This document shows positions 34,455 to 45,160 of a stretch of DNA of 64,000 bases, piece after piece. Position numbers and translations under genes: made by a program. Source of the stretch: Miscanthus floridulus (taxonomy: Eukaryota; Streptophyta; Magnoliopsida; Poales; Poaceae); assembly GCF_019320115.1 (NCBI RefSeq), contig NC_089597.1, positions 121,568,951 to 121,632,950 of the forward strand. Direction: 5' to 3'. Positions within the stretch are counted from its first letter, which is position 1. Each line of letters begins with the position of its first letter. The notes under the pieces were generated by a model. The model saw nothing but the letters and a program-made list of their open reading frames with translations, did not search any database and had not been told where the DNA came from.

Positions 34455-36797
34455 TGTACCAGCTCCATTGGCTGTGAGCAAGACCACAAAAGACTTTATA
34501 GTAGTGCATCTCAGTTTCAGACACATTAAAACGACGAGAAGATTTTTTGATGTTTGGGACTATGATATGCACAATACACAAAACGTAAGAAAAAATGAAA
34601 AGCCACAGCTAGACAAAATAGACCAAAAATAAACATGAAATAAAAACAGCATAAGTCCACATAATTTTAATTATATGAAAACTGAAAATAGAATAAAATG
34701 GACCACAAATGAGCCTGAAATAAAAAACCTCGATTCTACAATAATGAAAATGAACTAAAACTATCTTAAAATGAACCTGAAATCAAGAACCGAGATTCTA
34801 AAAAAGTAAAAATGAACTATAACTGAAATAGAGATTCAGATTGATTCTTGCAAACAACAAGATTCTACGGTACTGAACCTAAAATAAGAATGACAAGAAC
34901 TGAACCTAAAATCTAAAAACTGAACTAACTGAAACTAAAATCTATACACTAAACTAAAACTCTGAAAACTCAAATAAATTAAATTTACAGAACTAAATCT
35001 GTAATCAAACACAACTAAAAATGAAAAATAGACTATACTAAACAATTATAGAAACATTTCACCTTCAATTACATGAGTCATGTTATTGGTCATCCGGATG
35101 TTCAAATTCTTTTTGTTGTACAGTTGGTCAGCTAATTCTCCCATGTCCAAGGAACGACCTTTGGATTTTGTTTCCTTAAAAATATAGACCTCAGGTGAAA
35201 CCTGCCAACAACCATAAATCTCAAAATAAGAAAATATAATTTCAACCATGACCAATAGCTTAATTTAACATATAAAAAAAGATCCCCTGCCTAATTATAC
35301 AGAACTTACATCTTTGATAGGGTTTGGAATTGAAGCTTGTAACGATGGAACTGCAGGTAGATGAAGTTCGCTAATGAAACTGATTAGGCTTCGATTTGGG
35401 ATTCATCGGCATTGCTGGAGCTAAAAAATATACACAGTAAATACAAATACTAGAAACCTAATAATAGTTAATACAAATTTCATATGAAAAACACATAAAG
35501 AAATACAATACCATGCTGCGATGATACAGATGTATTCCTACTAAACTCCCTCCCAAACAAGAATATTGGTGTGTCGAGAATAGGAACATGATTTGCCTTG
35601 ACTTGGTTCTGAAAGCTTTTAGTAGCTTCAGTTCCATTGTATATATTCTACCCAAGAAATTGAACAAAAATAGATCCACATGAATTAATGATTTGAATAT
35701 AAAAATATATAACTTAAAAGAAAAAACCAGAAATACACACATCTGCAGAATGATGGAGACCTTTATCTAATGCAGCATTACTTTCCATTTTCGCCATTTG
35801 TGCTTGGGGGCTTCTCATGAAACTATGTCTGAAAACATTTAAAAATAAAAAAAAATGCTAAAATGATTATTAATGACAACAACCCAAAATCCAAAAGAAA
35901 AAAAGCATAATTGCACAACATATTCAACATAAAGTTTCTATTACATGCCTGAAGCTGGTGGGGCTTTTTTATTCATGGAATTAAAGTTAGCATCATGGTT
36001 GTTGCAAACAGGTGCATTACGGCAAGCATGGCTACTGTGTGCTACTTGAGAACCGTGGGTTTTCTTCCCCAGGTTTTGAGATGCATCATGAAGGATCTGT
36101 AGAAGACTGAGCACTAAGCTTTCTGCTGACAGACTACAGCAATGGCACTTCCCATATGAATTATCTTGAACAAGGTTGCATAACTCATCAACCACCTAAT
36201 ACAAAAATATAATAAACTTAACAAAAAAAATAAAAGAAGATGACAATAGGTAAAATGAAACGAAAGAAACTTACATCAGAAGGCAAATGCTCTTCGAAAT
36301 ATGTTGTAAGCTTCTCCTTGAATGCATTTCTTTTGAAGGACTCCTAGTAAATTTAAACAAAACAATATAAAAAACACATATAAAAACTTACAAAAAAAAA
36401 AACAAACCTCATTCTCTTCATGCAGATTGAGTTTGGTTTTATCAGGGAGCTCCTAGACATATTTTACTTTCTAAAAGAATAGTAAAAAAATCAACTTCAA
36501 ATCTAAGTACATATGAATTGAAAAGCAAAACTAACATACCTTCTCCTTACAAAAGTTAATGAACTTTTGCATCATTTCTAAACTGAGCTTCCATCAAAAC
36601 AACCTATAAAATAAATAGGCAAACAAAAATAATAAGAAGAATTAACATAAAAGAACAGAGTAACTACATAAATGATATACTTACACTCTTATCATCTTCA
36701 AAATCTTCAAACCTAAAAAAGTTGTTATGCTGCCCTAATCGAACAGAAAATGAATTACCACCACTGGTCCGCGGGGCTCTTCCTTTTCGTAGCCATC
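34455..36797 (-). pseudogene. Unrecognised multi-exon gene relic
   Basis: About ten short exons can be read on the minus strand with good GT/AG borders, in order 36685-36797, about 36541-36605, about 36409-36453, 36275-36343, about 35948-36195, about 35756-35826, about 35512-35653, about 35312-35420, 35063-35201 and about 34455-34557. Their peptides include FSVRLGQHNNFFRFEDFED, ELPDKTKLNLHEENE, ESFKRNAFKEKLTTYFEEHL, VVDELCNLVQDNSYGKCHCC, KSFQNQVKANHVPILDTP, SPEVYIFKETKSKGRSLDM and RRFNVSETEMHYYKVFCGL. The fifth exon is Cys/His-rich. One exon holds a TAA and the second exon is out of frame, so the gene looks dead. The layout resembles grass transposon-linked proteins that carry a C-terminal Ulp1-type protease, but no protease domain is found downstream, so that link is only a guess. 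Confidence 0.55.
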
Positions 36798-39237
36798 TAA
36801 TTCATAAAGAAAATAAAACACTTCAGGCATCATGTCAACATCATGCAAAGCCAGGGAGCATGCTCAAAGTCAATGGGTGCATGCCCTAAAAATAAATTCT
36901 AAATGATTTGAAGTTAACTGTACTGATACATGCTATAGAATGCAATCCTCAAAAAGAGCAGCAGATCAAAAACCGAAAGTACTCAGTAAGCAATAGCAGA
37001 AAATGAATCTAATTCAGGGTACTATAAATCATTAACTAGCAGACGGCTAACGTGCGTTGAAGCCAGCTAACGTGCGTTGAACAAAAAACTCATGTGCAAG
37101 CAACTAAGAACAAAAAAAAAACTACAACTAGGGAGGATCCACTTATTCTAAATGAATGAGAATAGGCATGGTAGTCAACTTGCTTGAAAACATTACAACT
37201 TTGTAGTAAGAAAAACAGATAGGTAAACATTTTAGGTAGTATGAAAATAGCATGGCTCATAAAAATTGAATACAGATTGACTTGCTCTGAATGATAATGC
37301 AAACATGTAGCTGAACAAAGTAAATATTGATGATACTAGCAGGCTGACAGAAACACTAGCAAGAGAAATATAGCTAAACGTACAAAGAAGATTAGAAACC
37401 AAGTAATGATTAATGAAAAGGACTACAACTAGATTGCAGATCTAAACTGACAAAATGGTTGAGAGAATAATACCTGAACTTTATATGAAATCGCTGCTGC
37501 ACCAAGTTTCTGAATAGAGACCCAACAGTGAGGAAGAGAACAAAAAATAGTAGTAATTGCTGCCACTTACTGCTGATCTGAAAACCAAAAAAATAAGCTT
37601 TGAGCTGCTGAAGTAAAAAAGAGCAAATCACATAAACTGTAGTTCTTGCAACATGGACAGAGATACAGACAAGGCAAAAATAGAAAAAGCAAGGAACTGA
37701 ACTTAAAATAAATAAGCTACCTGCTACCACAATTCTACTGCTACGAATATAAAACTAGAGTAAACTAATAACTAAACTGACGACAAAACTGATTTATTTC
37801 TGTTGCAAAAGGAAGGAATCGATCCGAACGAATTGAAAGCAACGGCCCCCGGGCCACGTACGGCCATGCAAGAACATACACGCATGCAGTAACTAAAAAA
37901 TTCCTGAATTTCCTAAAGTTGTGCGGAAGCAAAACGACAAAAAGTGTATTAAATTAGTCACTAAAAAGCTGGCTAACAAAAGCTCTAATAAGCAAGCAAA
38001 TATTAAACAAAAAGAGCCAATTTGGAAAAAACACAAGCTGCAGGTGAACTGAACTGAATAAGACCAAGATTATTTCTCTCACAGAATTAATTAATGCTCC
38101 TGACAAAACACAAGATAACAGACTGTTTCTTCAGCGTACAACTAACACAATGCAACGCTGAAATCCACCAGATCGAGCTCAACGCCAACAACTAGTGATT
38201 GCGTACAAATGACGTGATGGTGCTTGAAAGATCAAGTCATGTCAGTGAGACAAACTGTCATGCAAAAACAAAACTCAAAAGAACTGTTACTGTAGCTGGA
38301 CAAAGACGTTTCACAAGCTAGGAAACTCAATCCAAGGTTTAGCACGAGAGGTACTGCTGAAACACCAAACACGCATTTGAGACACGTAGCAGCAAAGCGA
38401 GAAACTGAACGAACTTCAAATCTGAACTCACAAAACCAAGAGAAGAGGCCCCGGAAGGATCAGTGCTGATAGAGTCCAAGCACCGGTAAAGAAAAGCTAC
38501 AGACCATCTGAAAGTACCGAACTGGTTACTGCTTCTAAACTGAAAAATGACGGATTCTCTGAACTGAATTGGTGAAGCTATAGAGGGCATTCCTGAATGC
38601 CAGCCGCCGCCGCCGTTATGATAGAACTGAGAAGAAAAACAACCAGCAAATAAGATAAATGGCACAGATTTATCATCATGGACAGATAACTGAGAAGTAA
38701 CTGATTTCAGCACATAACATTTGGACACCAGTGACAAATAAACAGTACCATGCATTTGTACATAAAAGAAACTGAAGGAGCACAAGAGTGATGAACCTTA
38801 CTATATATCTACTCAAAAGCTAAATCACTACTAGCAGAAAACAGAGGACTAGTGAGACAAACATGAGCTGAAACTGAACCATGTCTCTGTACTAAACTGA
38901 AAAATGAACGGATCTCACCTGCCGCCCACCAACATCCAGCCCCAATTCCAATTTCCCTTCCACAGCAGCAGCCTCCTGCCATACCCACACCACCCACCCC
39001 CAACCCGGTAACCATGGTCGAAAGCCGTCGCCGCCCTTCCTGGCGCCCCTCCTCACGGCAGCCGTGACCAACCCGATGACTTCACGCCCGAATGCGCTAT
39101 CGCTCGCCCATGCCGCCCCTGACGGCGGGGACGCCAGCAGCGCCACGCGGAACACGTCGAGGCCGCGAGCCGTGCTTGGCGTGGGAAACGAGGCAGCGAC
39201 TCACCGTGGGCCGTGGCCCCGCCGGTGCTGGCCGCGG
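36798..39237. other. AT-rich region with a GC-rich, exon-like end
   Basis: Most of this interval has no recognisable coding content. 37045-37080 holds a small tandem repeat (CTAACGTGCGTTGAA twice). At 38918-39155 the minus strand becomes GC-rich, opens with an ATG and ends at a consensus donor (GCAG followed by GTGAGA). This could be the first exon of the relic at 34.4-36.8 kb or of something else; the peptide is not recognisable. Confidence 0.35.
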
Positions 39238-39670
39238 GTAAGGCTGGATGAAAAAACCGAGTTGTTAGCTCTCTCAGCTCGTGGCTGGCTCGACTCGACT
39301 CGGTTTGAATCGACTCGTTATGATTAACAAGCTGGCCGAGCCAAGATTTAGCTCGTGCTTTAAAGAGGGCCAACTCGAGCCACTCGTGAGTCGCTCGCGA
39401 GCTAAACGGGCTAAACTTCTAGGAAAAAAAAGTATCAAAACTTATATTAGTTTTTGTATTACTTCATGTCTTGCACTTTACAATTGACTGATAACTGGTC
39501 TATACCCTATAAATTAACTGGTAACTGATCTAGATGCATTTCTTTTATATTATTATTATTCTCAAATTTTAGATAAATACAAATATTATATTTTGTGTAT
39601 TTTTTATACCTGGCTCGCGAGCTTAACGAGGGAGGCCGAGCCAGGACGCGATTACCGAATGAGCGGCCGA
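39238..39670. mobile_element. Diverged hAT-like element related to 48493-49138
   Basis: It starts AAGGCTGGATGA and is rich in CTCG/CGAG words (GGCTCGACTCGACTCGG, GAGCTAAACGGGCTAAAC), with an AT-rich centre and a second CTCGCGAGC cluster near 39612. This matches the composition and end motif of the complete hAT element at 48493-49138. The right terminus and target duplication could not be defined. Confidence 0.45.
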
Positions 39671-40044
39671 GCCGCTGTATCCCCATGAAGTCTCCGTCCG
39701 TGAGGTCGAGCACCAGGGAGGCGCCCAACGCGGACCCCCCGCGCTCCCAACCACAAAACCACAACCTCATTCAGATCCTCTCCTATACATCAACATACCG
39801 CCGCACAAAAAAATGCCTGCCGCCGCAAAACACACAAACCCTAGCATCGATGAAAATAAAACACAAAGAGAGGGGCAGGGGGACTTAGCTGTCCGAAACC
39901 CTAAAAATCGCCGGTCGCCGCTGCCGGCGGGCGGCGAGTCGCCTCGACTCGACTGGAGGAAGACGAAACACAATGGAAATGGGGAAAGGGGGGAACGGAC
40001 ACGATAAAATCAGGCGCCAGTCCCAAAAAAAATCAAAATAGTAA
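39671..40044. other. Intergenic
   Basis: No recognisable feature. Short open frames on both strands here have no supporting motif. Confidence 0.4.
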
Positions 40045-40286
40045 GGCCTTGTTTAGTTGGCCGAATTTTGGAATTTGGGTTACTATAACACTTTCGTTTT
40101 TATTTGGCAATTAGTGTTCAATCATGGACCAATTAGGCTTAAAACGTTCGTCTCGCGATTTCCAACCAAACTGTGTAATTGGATTTTTTTTGTCTACATT
40201 TAATGCTTCATGCACGTATCGCAAGATTCGATGTAATGGCTACTGTAGCACTTTTTGAGAATTTGGGGTTAGAACTAAACAAGGCC
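40045..40286. mobile_element. Tourist-like MITE, complete, TAA target duplication
   Basis: 242 bp with near-perfect ends GGCCTTGTTTAGTT...AACTAAACAAGGCC and a 3-bp duplication TAA (40042-40044 and 40287-40289), diagnostic for Tourist/PIF-Harbinger MITEs. Internal blocks (CAATCATGGACCAATTAGG, TTCGTCTCGCGATTTCC, TTCATGCACGTATCGCAAG) are those of the copies at 9812 and 14007. Confidence 0.95.
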
Positions 40287-40454
40287 TAACCCATACAAGC
40301 TGAGCCCACATGTCACTGCCACAAAAACAAACACAGGCACAGACACAAGCGGAGGGGGATCGAGAAGAAAACAAACAGAGATCGCACGCTCCAAAAGAAA
40401 AAGACACAAAACAACCGGGCAGCATATAGAAATTCTCTTATATTATCACAACAG

Positions 40455-41038
40455 CCATATTACAAAGGCATCCTCCAAAGAAGACGAAAATACAACGAAG
40501 CCCTGCATCTGAAAGGGAAGGCAGCAGCGTCGACGGTGATGGTGATGACGAATCCGCCGGCGGGGACCGCAGGGGCGTCGTAGACACATGCACCCGGATG
40601 GACTAGTCGCGCAAAGCGTCGGTTAAAAGTGGATCTGCTGAGCCAACGGAGTAGCAGCACACCGGCGATCGAAGGATGCTGTTGATGTCGTCGCCAGAGG
40701 TTGAAGAGGAAACTCAAACTAGGATCCCAGGTGGAGGCGGAGCTGTCGAACCGAAACCAGAAAAGGAGCTGCCTTGCTTTAGAAGGGAATAGCAGGACCA
40801 TAGGCTGCTGTGTTGCAAAAAAAGCGGGCGGCTAAGGTTGCGGATGGAAGGGAAGCGGATCTCGACGATGACAGGTGGAGGTGGAAACGGAGATGGAGAA
40901 GAAGAGATCCGCATAGCAGAAGATCAGATTTATTTTATTTTCACTGACCTTGGAAGCAACGTCGTCGGCACCGACGAAGATGACGAGGAAGAGCACGACG
41001 ACGACGGCAGCTGCAGCTCGAAGACAGAACTTCCTCAC
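40455..41038 (-). other. Possible two-exon secreted-peptide gene, unconfirmed
   Basis: On the minus strand a frame from about 41038 encodes RKFCLRAAAAVVVVLFLVIF followed by VGADDVASK, which looks like a signal peptide. It ends at a plausible donor (AAG before GTCAGT, about 40951). A plausible acceptor near 40817 would continue in frame to a stop near 40463. However, no ATG precedes the hydrophobic stretch in frame; the codon at its start is GTG. No family is recognised. It may be a fragment or chance. Confidence 0.25.
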
Positions 41039-41933
41039 AAGGGAGACACTCGTACAGCAACTACTACATACTACAGCTCGCCGGATGTGGCACGGAGGGG
41101 GCTGGCTGGATCTGCTGGGAGCCGCTCGAGGAAGAAACTACCGCTCCCGTTGTAGGAAACTTTGTTCTGACTATACTGGGACACACTCCATCTGTAGAAA
41201 TAACAGTCAAACAGTGCAAACAAATATACCCCTCCGTACCATGGTTTTTGAAAGTTTTTGAAATACTTTTAGAAAGAAAACTGTGTGCTGGAATTTTGTT
41301 TGCAAGCAAACACACATTCATACAAAAAGTTCCAAAATATTCGGTGTTTTTTCAAAACTAAAATATTCGGTGTTTTACTATCCAATAAACCTGGCATAAA
41401 AAAACAAGATGTTACGGAGCGAGATTCCAGTTTCTAGAATATAGAGAAATTTTATGTTAAAATTGGTATGTCGTCGATGGAATCATCGATGCTTGATTGC
41501 TTCAAGAGCTATCCTTAGTTTATCAACTCATGGCAAGGATCTCGGGCCTCGGACATGGAGATGATCACAGAGAGAGTCTCATTTGATATGAACTCAGAGA
41601 CAAGCAGCTAGCGGAATTCATGTCCCGACAGATAGCATCCATATAATCTCACGACATTCCGATGATTCATCTGTGAGAGGATGGCAACCTCGTTTGTGAA
41701 ACGGAAAGAGTCTACGTAACCCCTCATCTATTGCGATCCGACTACTTCACTTTCAACCTATAAAACCATGTATTTAACCTCTAACTTTGGTAAAACCGTT
41801 TAAATAACCCCTGAGATGATTTTGCATAGCGGTTTTGTCACGTTGGCGTGGTGAGGTTGATGCTGACGTAGATTACTGACAAATGGGCTCTGCTTGTAAG
41901 TGGGCAGGTCTTCTCCCTTACCTCCCGCAGCCG

Positions 41934-42275
41934 GTAGGCGGATGTCCGTGAGCTGCTCGCGAGGCTGCAGATCGAGCACGCCGAGGCCAAGAGCCGGGCC
42001 GTGGACGGGCTGCTGGACGCTCACGCAGGGACGAGCGGAGCGTGCTAGCGGCGCTCGGCTGCGCCAGCGTCTCCGCGATGGTGCAGCTGCTCACGGCGTT
42101 GGTGCCCGTGGTCCGGGAGAAGGCCGCCAGGGTCGTGTGCCAGGTCGTAGAGTCAGGCTGCTCGTGTTGGAGGGCGTCCTGCCGCCGCTCGTAAAGCTGG
42201 CGGAGTCCGGCAGCCTCGTGGGGCGCGTCCGCGTGAGAAGGCTGCAGTCACGCTGCAGCGCCTGTCCGCGCAGAC
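41934..42275 (+). pseudogene. Captured armadillo-repeat protein fragment
   Basis: Three frames in succession give RELLARLQIEHAEAKSRAVD, then ERSVLAALGCASVSAMVQLL continuing to VVREKAARVVCQVVESG, then LEGVLPPLVKLAESGSLVG and REKAAVTLQRLS. These are typical armadillo-repeat helices of plant ARM proteins. Three frameshifts separate them, so no protein can be made. The fragment is intronless and lies between the Pack-MULE TIRs, next to the oppositely oriented GT8 fragment. Confidence 0.75.
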
Positions 42276-42360
42276 ACGGTGGGCGGAGGGCAGCGGCCTG
42301 CGGCGCACCGTCGTGTCCGCCACAACCCGTCGGCTCCGCGGCCGCTCTTCCACCTCGGCG

Positions 42361-42582
42361 CACCTGCAGCCTGAACACGTCGCGATTCCACCCCGGCGCG
42401 CTGCGGTTGCACGGCAGCGACGCCACCACCACGTCCACGTCGCCCTCGTCGTCCTCCTCCTCGTCGATCCGCTCCGGGAACAGGTCCATCCACCGGAACA
42501 CATCGGAGACGCGCTCGAAGTCCACGCGCACGGCGTCGCCCTCCACGCCCGGCGGCCGGCTCGGAGCAAGAAAGAACGCCAC
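42361..42582 (-). pseudogene. Captured GT8 (GUX/PGSIP-like) glycosyltransferase exon fragment
   Basis: The minus-strand frame contains VRVDFERVSDVFRW, LFPERIDEEEDD, and GDVDVVVASLPCNRS followed by WNRDVFRLQ. The combination of an acidic EEE stretch, VDVVV-LPCN and RDVFRLQ is characteristic of plant GT8 proteins of the GUX/PGSIP group, which transfer glucuronic acid to xylan or related acceptors in the Golgi. A donor-like CAG followed by GTGCGC ends the frame at 42361, a possible original exon edge. The DxD and other catalytic parts are missing. Only this fragment was captured. Confidence 0.7.
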
Positions 42583-43262
42583 TGCTCGTACGTCGTGCCG
42601 GTAGACTCACATAGTCACACTCACCTTACCTTCTGTGAGAGCTGGGTCGACGGCGGCGGCGGGCAGGAGTTGGCGGAAACTGCAGCGGCCTTTTTGGCAT
42701 TGATTTGTTTCTTGATTTTTCATTCATCTCCCTGTAGATTTGGGGAGGATTTGCGTTTGTGAGAGATGCAAGCGTTCAGCCTCGTACGCCCTGAGCTGCA
42801 TCAAGGGAAATAGACACCTCCGACGGCCACCGCGTTCGACGCCGACGTGCTTCCTATGCGAGCAAGCCGGCAGCGGGAGATTGTAACCACTTACAAGCGG
42901 GGCCCACTTGTCAGTCGTCCCGTCAGCATCAAAGTCCACCTCAGCACGCCAACGTGGCAAAACCGCTATGCAAAACCACCACACCACAGGAGATTATTTA
43001 AACGGTTTTGTAAATGTGAGGGGGTTAAATACCTGGGTTTATAGATTGGGGGTGAAGTAGTCGAGTTGCAATAGGTGAGGAGATTATGTAGACTTTTTCC
43101 TTTGTAAAACCATCTATCTCCTTCTGGACTGTAGCTTTTGATCGCTTGATGGCAACAACATGCCCATTTGATAGGATGCCTCTGTTTTCGGCAATCACTC
43201 TATCAACGGCAAAGGCCCCTTTCACGGCGTTGCTGAAGAGAAAGGTGGCAAGCCTGTCCAGG

Positions 43263-44137
43263 AAAGGGAGTTTGATCTACAGTCAGGAATCAACACAAAG
43301 ACAAGAGCACACTGAAATACTCGATATGTAGAGACTAGAACTAGAGAGAGGTCCGTTGCCACTTGCCCTACGTCCTCCCGACCGATAGCCAATATCTGAT
43401 GGTACTGTGGAATTGTTAACTTTGTGACATCTTGAGGTAATGCCCATTTTTTACTGTACATTATTCTAATTCAGTAACTCAAGATCGGAATTCCAGAAGT
43501 AATCTGTTCCATTGGTTCAGCCTACCTGCATGGCTGCATCTGTTACGCTTGCCGGGCCAAATCGGTGTTCGGAGTAGGCCACATCGTCGTTAAAAGGAGA
43601 TGCAGCTCAGTCCAGACGGAAGCGACGCATGCGTATACATTTCACTGACATTTATCCCATTGTGAGCCCGAACGAGGCAACGGCCGGCCCAAACGCGGAG
43701 TGGCTTCGGAATCCAACTTGGAAACCCCTGTTTGTCTTGCTCCGCGCCAAAGCTGGATTCGTGTGTTGGATTCTTCTGTAGTACGTGTGCTGTGCGCAGG
43801 GTTTTGACACTTCCGCTCCGTACATATCCTAGCGACCTAAAACCGTGCCCTTGTCAAAGCCAAACGTCCACAGGTTCTCGGCATCTTTGAAAGCTCCTTT
43901 TGACAAACGAACGTTGCCGTGTTGACGGCTTGACGCAGTCAGTCCAACAAAGTCATAAGGTCGGTGTGAGTGTAACACAGCAATTCTCCCCGTTAAAGTA
44001 TATGTTTATGTTTATGTACATGTACATGTACACTGCACGTTACATCATGACAAAGACATGTATGGCGTCTACGTAGATGTATATCCGCCGAACTTATGCC
44101 GTATAACAATGTGATCAACCGATGGATCGATCGAACT
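43263..44137. other. Intergenic, 3' flank of the XTH gene
   Basis: No gene recognised. Decayed sequence upstream of the kinase relic may extend to about 43480. The 3' end of the XTH gene must lie at about 43950-44137; no textbook AATAAA could be singled out. A GTACATGTACATGTACA palindromic run lies near 44015-44033. Confidence 0.45.
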
Positions 44138-45016
44138 CTAGTTGGCCGGCGACGAGCACTCGGGCGGCGGGCCCTGCGGGAAGCGGTACTTGTCGGTGCA
44201 GTAGTTGTAGATCATGTACTTAGCCTGCGCCCGGCGGAGCTGCTCCTGCGCGGCGCTATCGAGCTCCTGCGACATCCACGCACCATTAGACCTCGCGCAC
44301 GAGGCGACGTCCGGCGCGGTGCACCCGGCGGCGGCGTACCCCTTGTACGAGGCGACGAAGGGCGCCTTGGACCAGTCCGTCCTGACTCGCCCCCCCTGCG
44401 TGGCCCACTCCTCCGCGTCCCACACGCTGGCGTACAGCCGCATCGGCTGCGACGTCGGGAACGGCACGGCGCCGTCGTTGCGGCGGCGGAACTCGCGGAT
44501 GGGGACGCCGTCGACGTAGAAGACGATGTGGGCGGGGTTCCAGAGCACGGAGTAGGCGTGGAAGTCCGCGGTGGGGTCGAACCACACCCGGAACTGCTGC
44601 TCCCGCCCGCCTTTCCCCTGGGTGTACACGTTGGTGTGCACCGTGTAGGGCTCGCCGGAGACGTTTCCGAGGAACTCGAAGTCGATCTCGTCGTGCGAGC
44701 TGCCCTGCGAGGAGAGGTAGAAGGTGGTGACGGTGCCCGCGGAGTTGCCTGGCACCAGCTTCAGCAGCATGTCGAAGCGGCCGTAGAGGTACTGGGCTTT
44801 GGACTGGAACCCCGAGCCGGAGGACCTGTCCATGGACAGCGTCAGCAGCTGGCCGTTGTTCAGGATCTTGCCCCGCCCGTCGCCCCACGTGATGTCCACG
44901 TCCTGGTAGAAGTTGCCGCCGGCGCTCGTGACGATTCCCCCGTGCAGCAGCAGCAGCTGCAGCACCACCGCCGCCGCCAGAACCAACGTCTTCATGGCAC
45001 CGGCGGACGAGGCCAT
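44138..45016 (-). CDS. XTH: Xyloglucan endotransglucosylase/hydrolase (GH16), intact
   Basis: A single 292-codon open frame. XTHs cut xyloglucan and rejoin it to another xyloglucan end (or to water) in the cell wall, for growth and wall remodelling. Residues 1 to about 32 form a signal peptide (hydrophobic [14 protein letters not shown]). The GH16 active-site motif [10 protein letters not shown] is at 108-117, with nucleophile E110, helper D112 and acid/base E114, followed by the N-glycosylation site N118-[20 protein letters not shown] and the Cys-containing XET C-terminal domain ([24 protein letters not shown]) are intact. The length is normal for the family. I chose the ATG at 45016; a second in-frame ATG at codon 8 (MKTLVL) could also serve. 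There is no intron, while many XTHs have two or three, so this is an intron-poor or intronless grass paralogue. A TATA box lies 135 bp upstream. An XTH exon 1 of a different paralogue lies 10.7 kb away in the same orientation. Confidence 0.95.
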   Translation of the reverse strand: MASSAGAMKTLVLAAAVVLQLLLLHGGIVTSAGGNFYQDVDITWGDGRGKILNNGQLLTLSMDRSSGSGFQSKAQYLYGRFDMLLKLVPGNSAGTVTTFYLSSQGSSHDEIDFEFLGNVSGEPYTVHTNVYTQGKGGREQQFRVWFDPTADFHAYSVLWNPAHIVFYVDGVPIREFRRRNDGAVPFPTSQPMRLYASVWDAEEWATQGGRVRTDWSKAPFVASYKGYAAAGCTAPDVASCARSNGAWMSQELDSAAQEQLRRAQAKYMIYNYCTDKYRFPQGPPPECSSPAN

Positions 45017-45149
45017 CACAGCTCGATCGATTGGTCGCTCAGACTTCAGACTGGTTCAGTTCTCGTCTCTGCAAGACACTGACTGCGATCGATCGATGGA
45101 TTCTCGATAGGATGGTAGGTGCTGCGACCAACAGGCGGATGAAGCCGCG

Positions 45150-45160
45150 GTATTTATAGC
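45150..45160 (-). promoter_or_regulatory. TATA box of the XTH gene
   Basis: On the minus strand GGCTATAAATACC ends about 135 bp before the chosen ATG, leaving room for a 5' leader of roughly 100 bases. No other TATA-like word is as close. Assignment is by position and sequence. Confidence 0.7.

Larger units (their letters stand above)
41703..43101. mobile_element. Pack-MULE with two captured gene fragments
   Basis: The TIRs are about 195 bp: GGAAAGAGTCTACGTAACCC at the left and, reversed, AGGAAAAAGTCTACATAATC at the right, continuing through AAAACCGTTTAAATAA and TTTTGCATAGCGGTTTTG to CTTACAAGCGG. The target duplication is 9 bp with one mismatch: TTGTGAAAC (41694-41702) and TTGTAAAAC (43102-43110). 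It lies inside the WAK-like kinase sequence, whose reading shows the empty site. The interior has no transposase but holds an ARM-repeat fragment (plus strand) and a GT8 fragment (minus strand). These three traits define a Pack-MULE. Confidence 0.9.
41475..43262 (-). pseudogene. Wall-associated-kinase-like kinase domain, split by a Pack-MULE
   Basis: Two pieces on the minus strand join across an insertion. 43262-43111 encodes GILSNGHVVAIKRSKATVQK and then EIDGFT; 41702-41475 continues with RFTNEVAILSQMNHRNVVRL, YGCYLSGHEF, a stop, and LVSEFISNETL. These are the VAIK lysine strand and the INEV-ILSQ-NHRNVV helix of the WAK/WAK-like receptor kinase family. The glycine-rich loop is degraded, an in-frame TAG follows GHEFR, and the reading frame decays after about 41515. 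The rest of the kinase and any extracellular part are absent. It was probably already decaying when the Pack-MULE entered at the NEV helix. Non-functional. Confidence 0.8.

Noticed and set aside
42091..42604. Intact gene of 160-230 codons in the Pack-MULE
   Set aside because: The long frames are chance in GC-rich DNA; only short parts in shifting frames match ARM or GT8 sequence.
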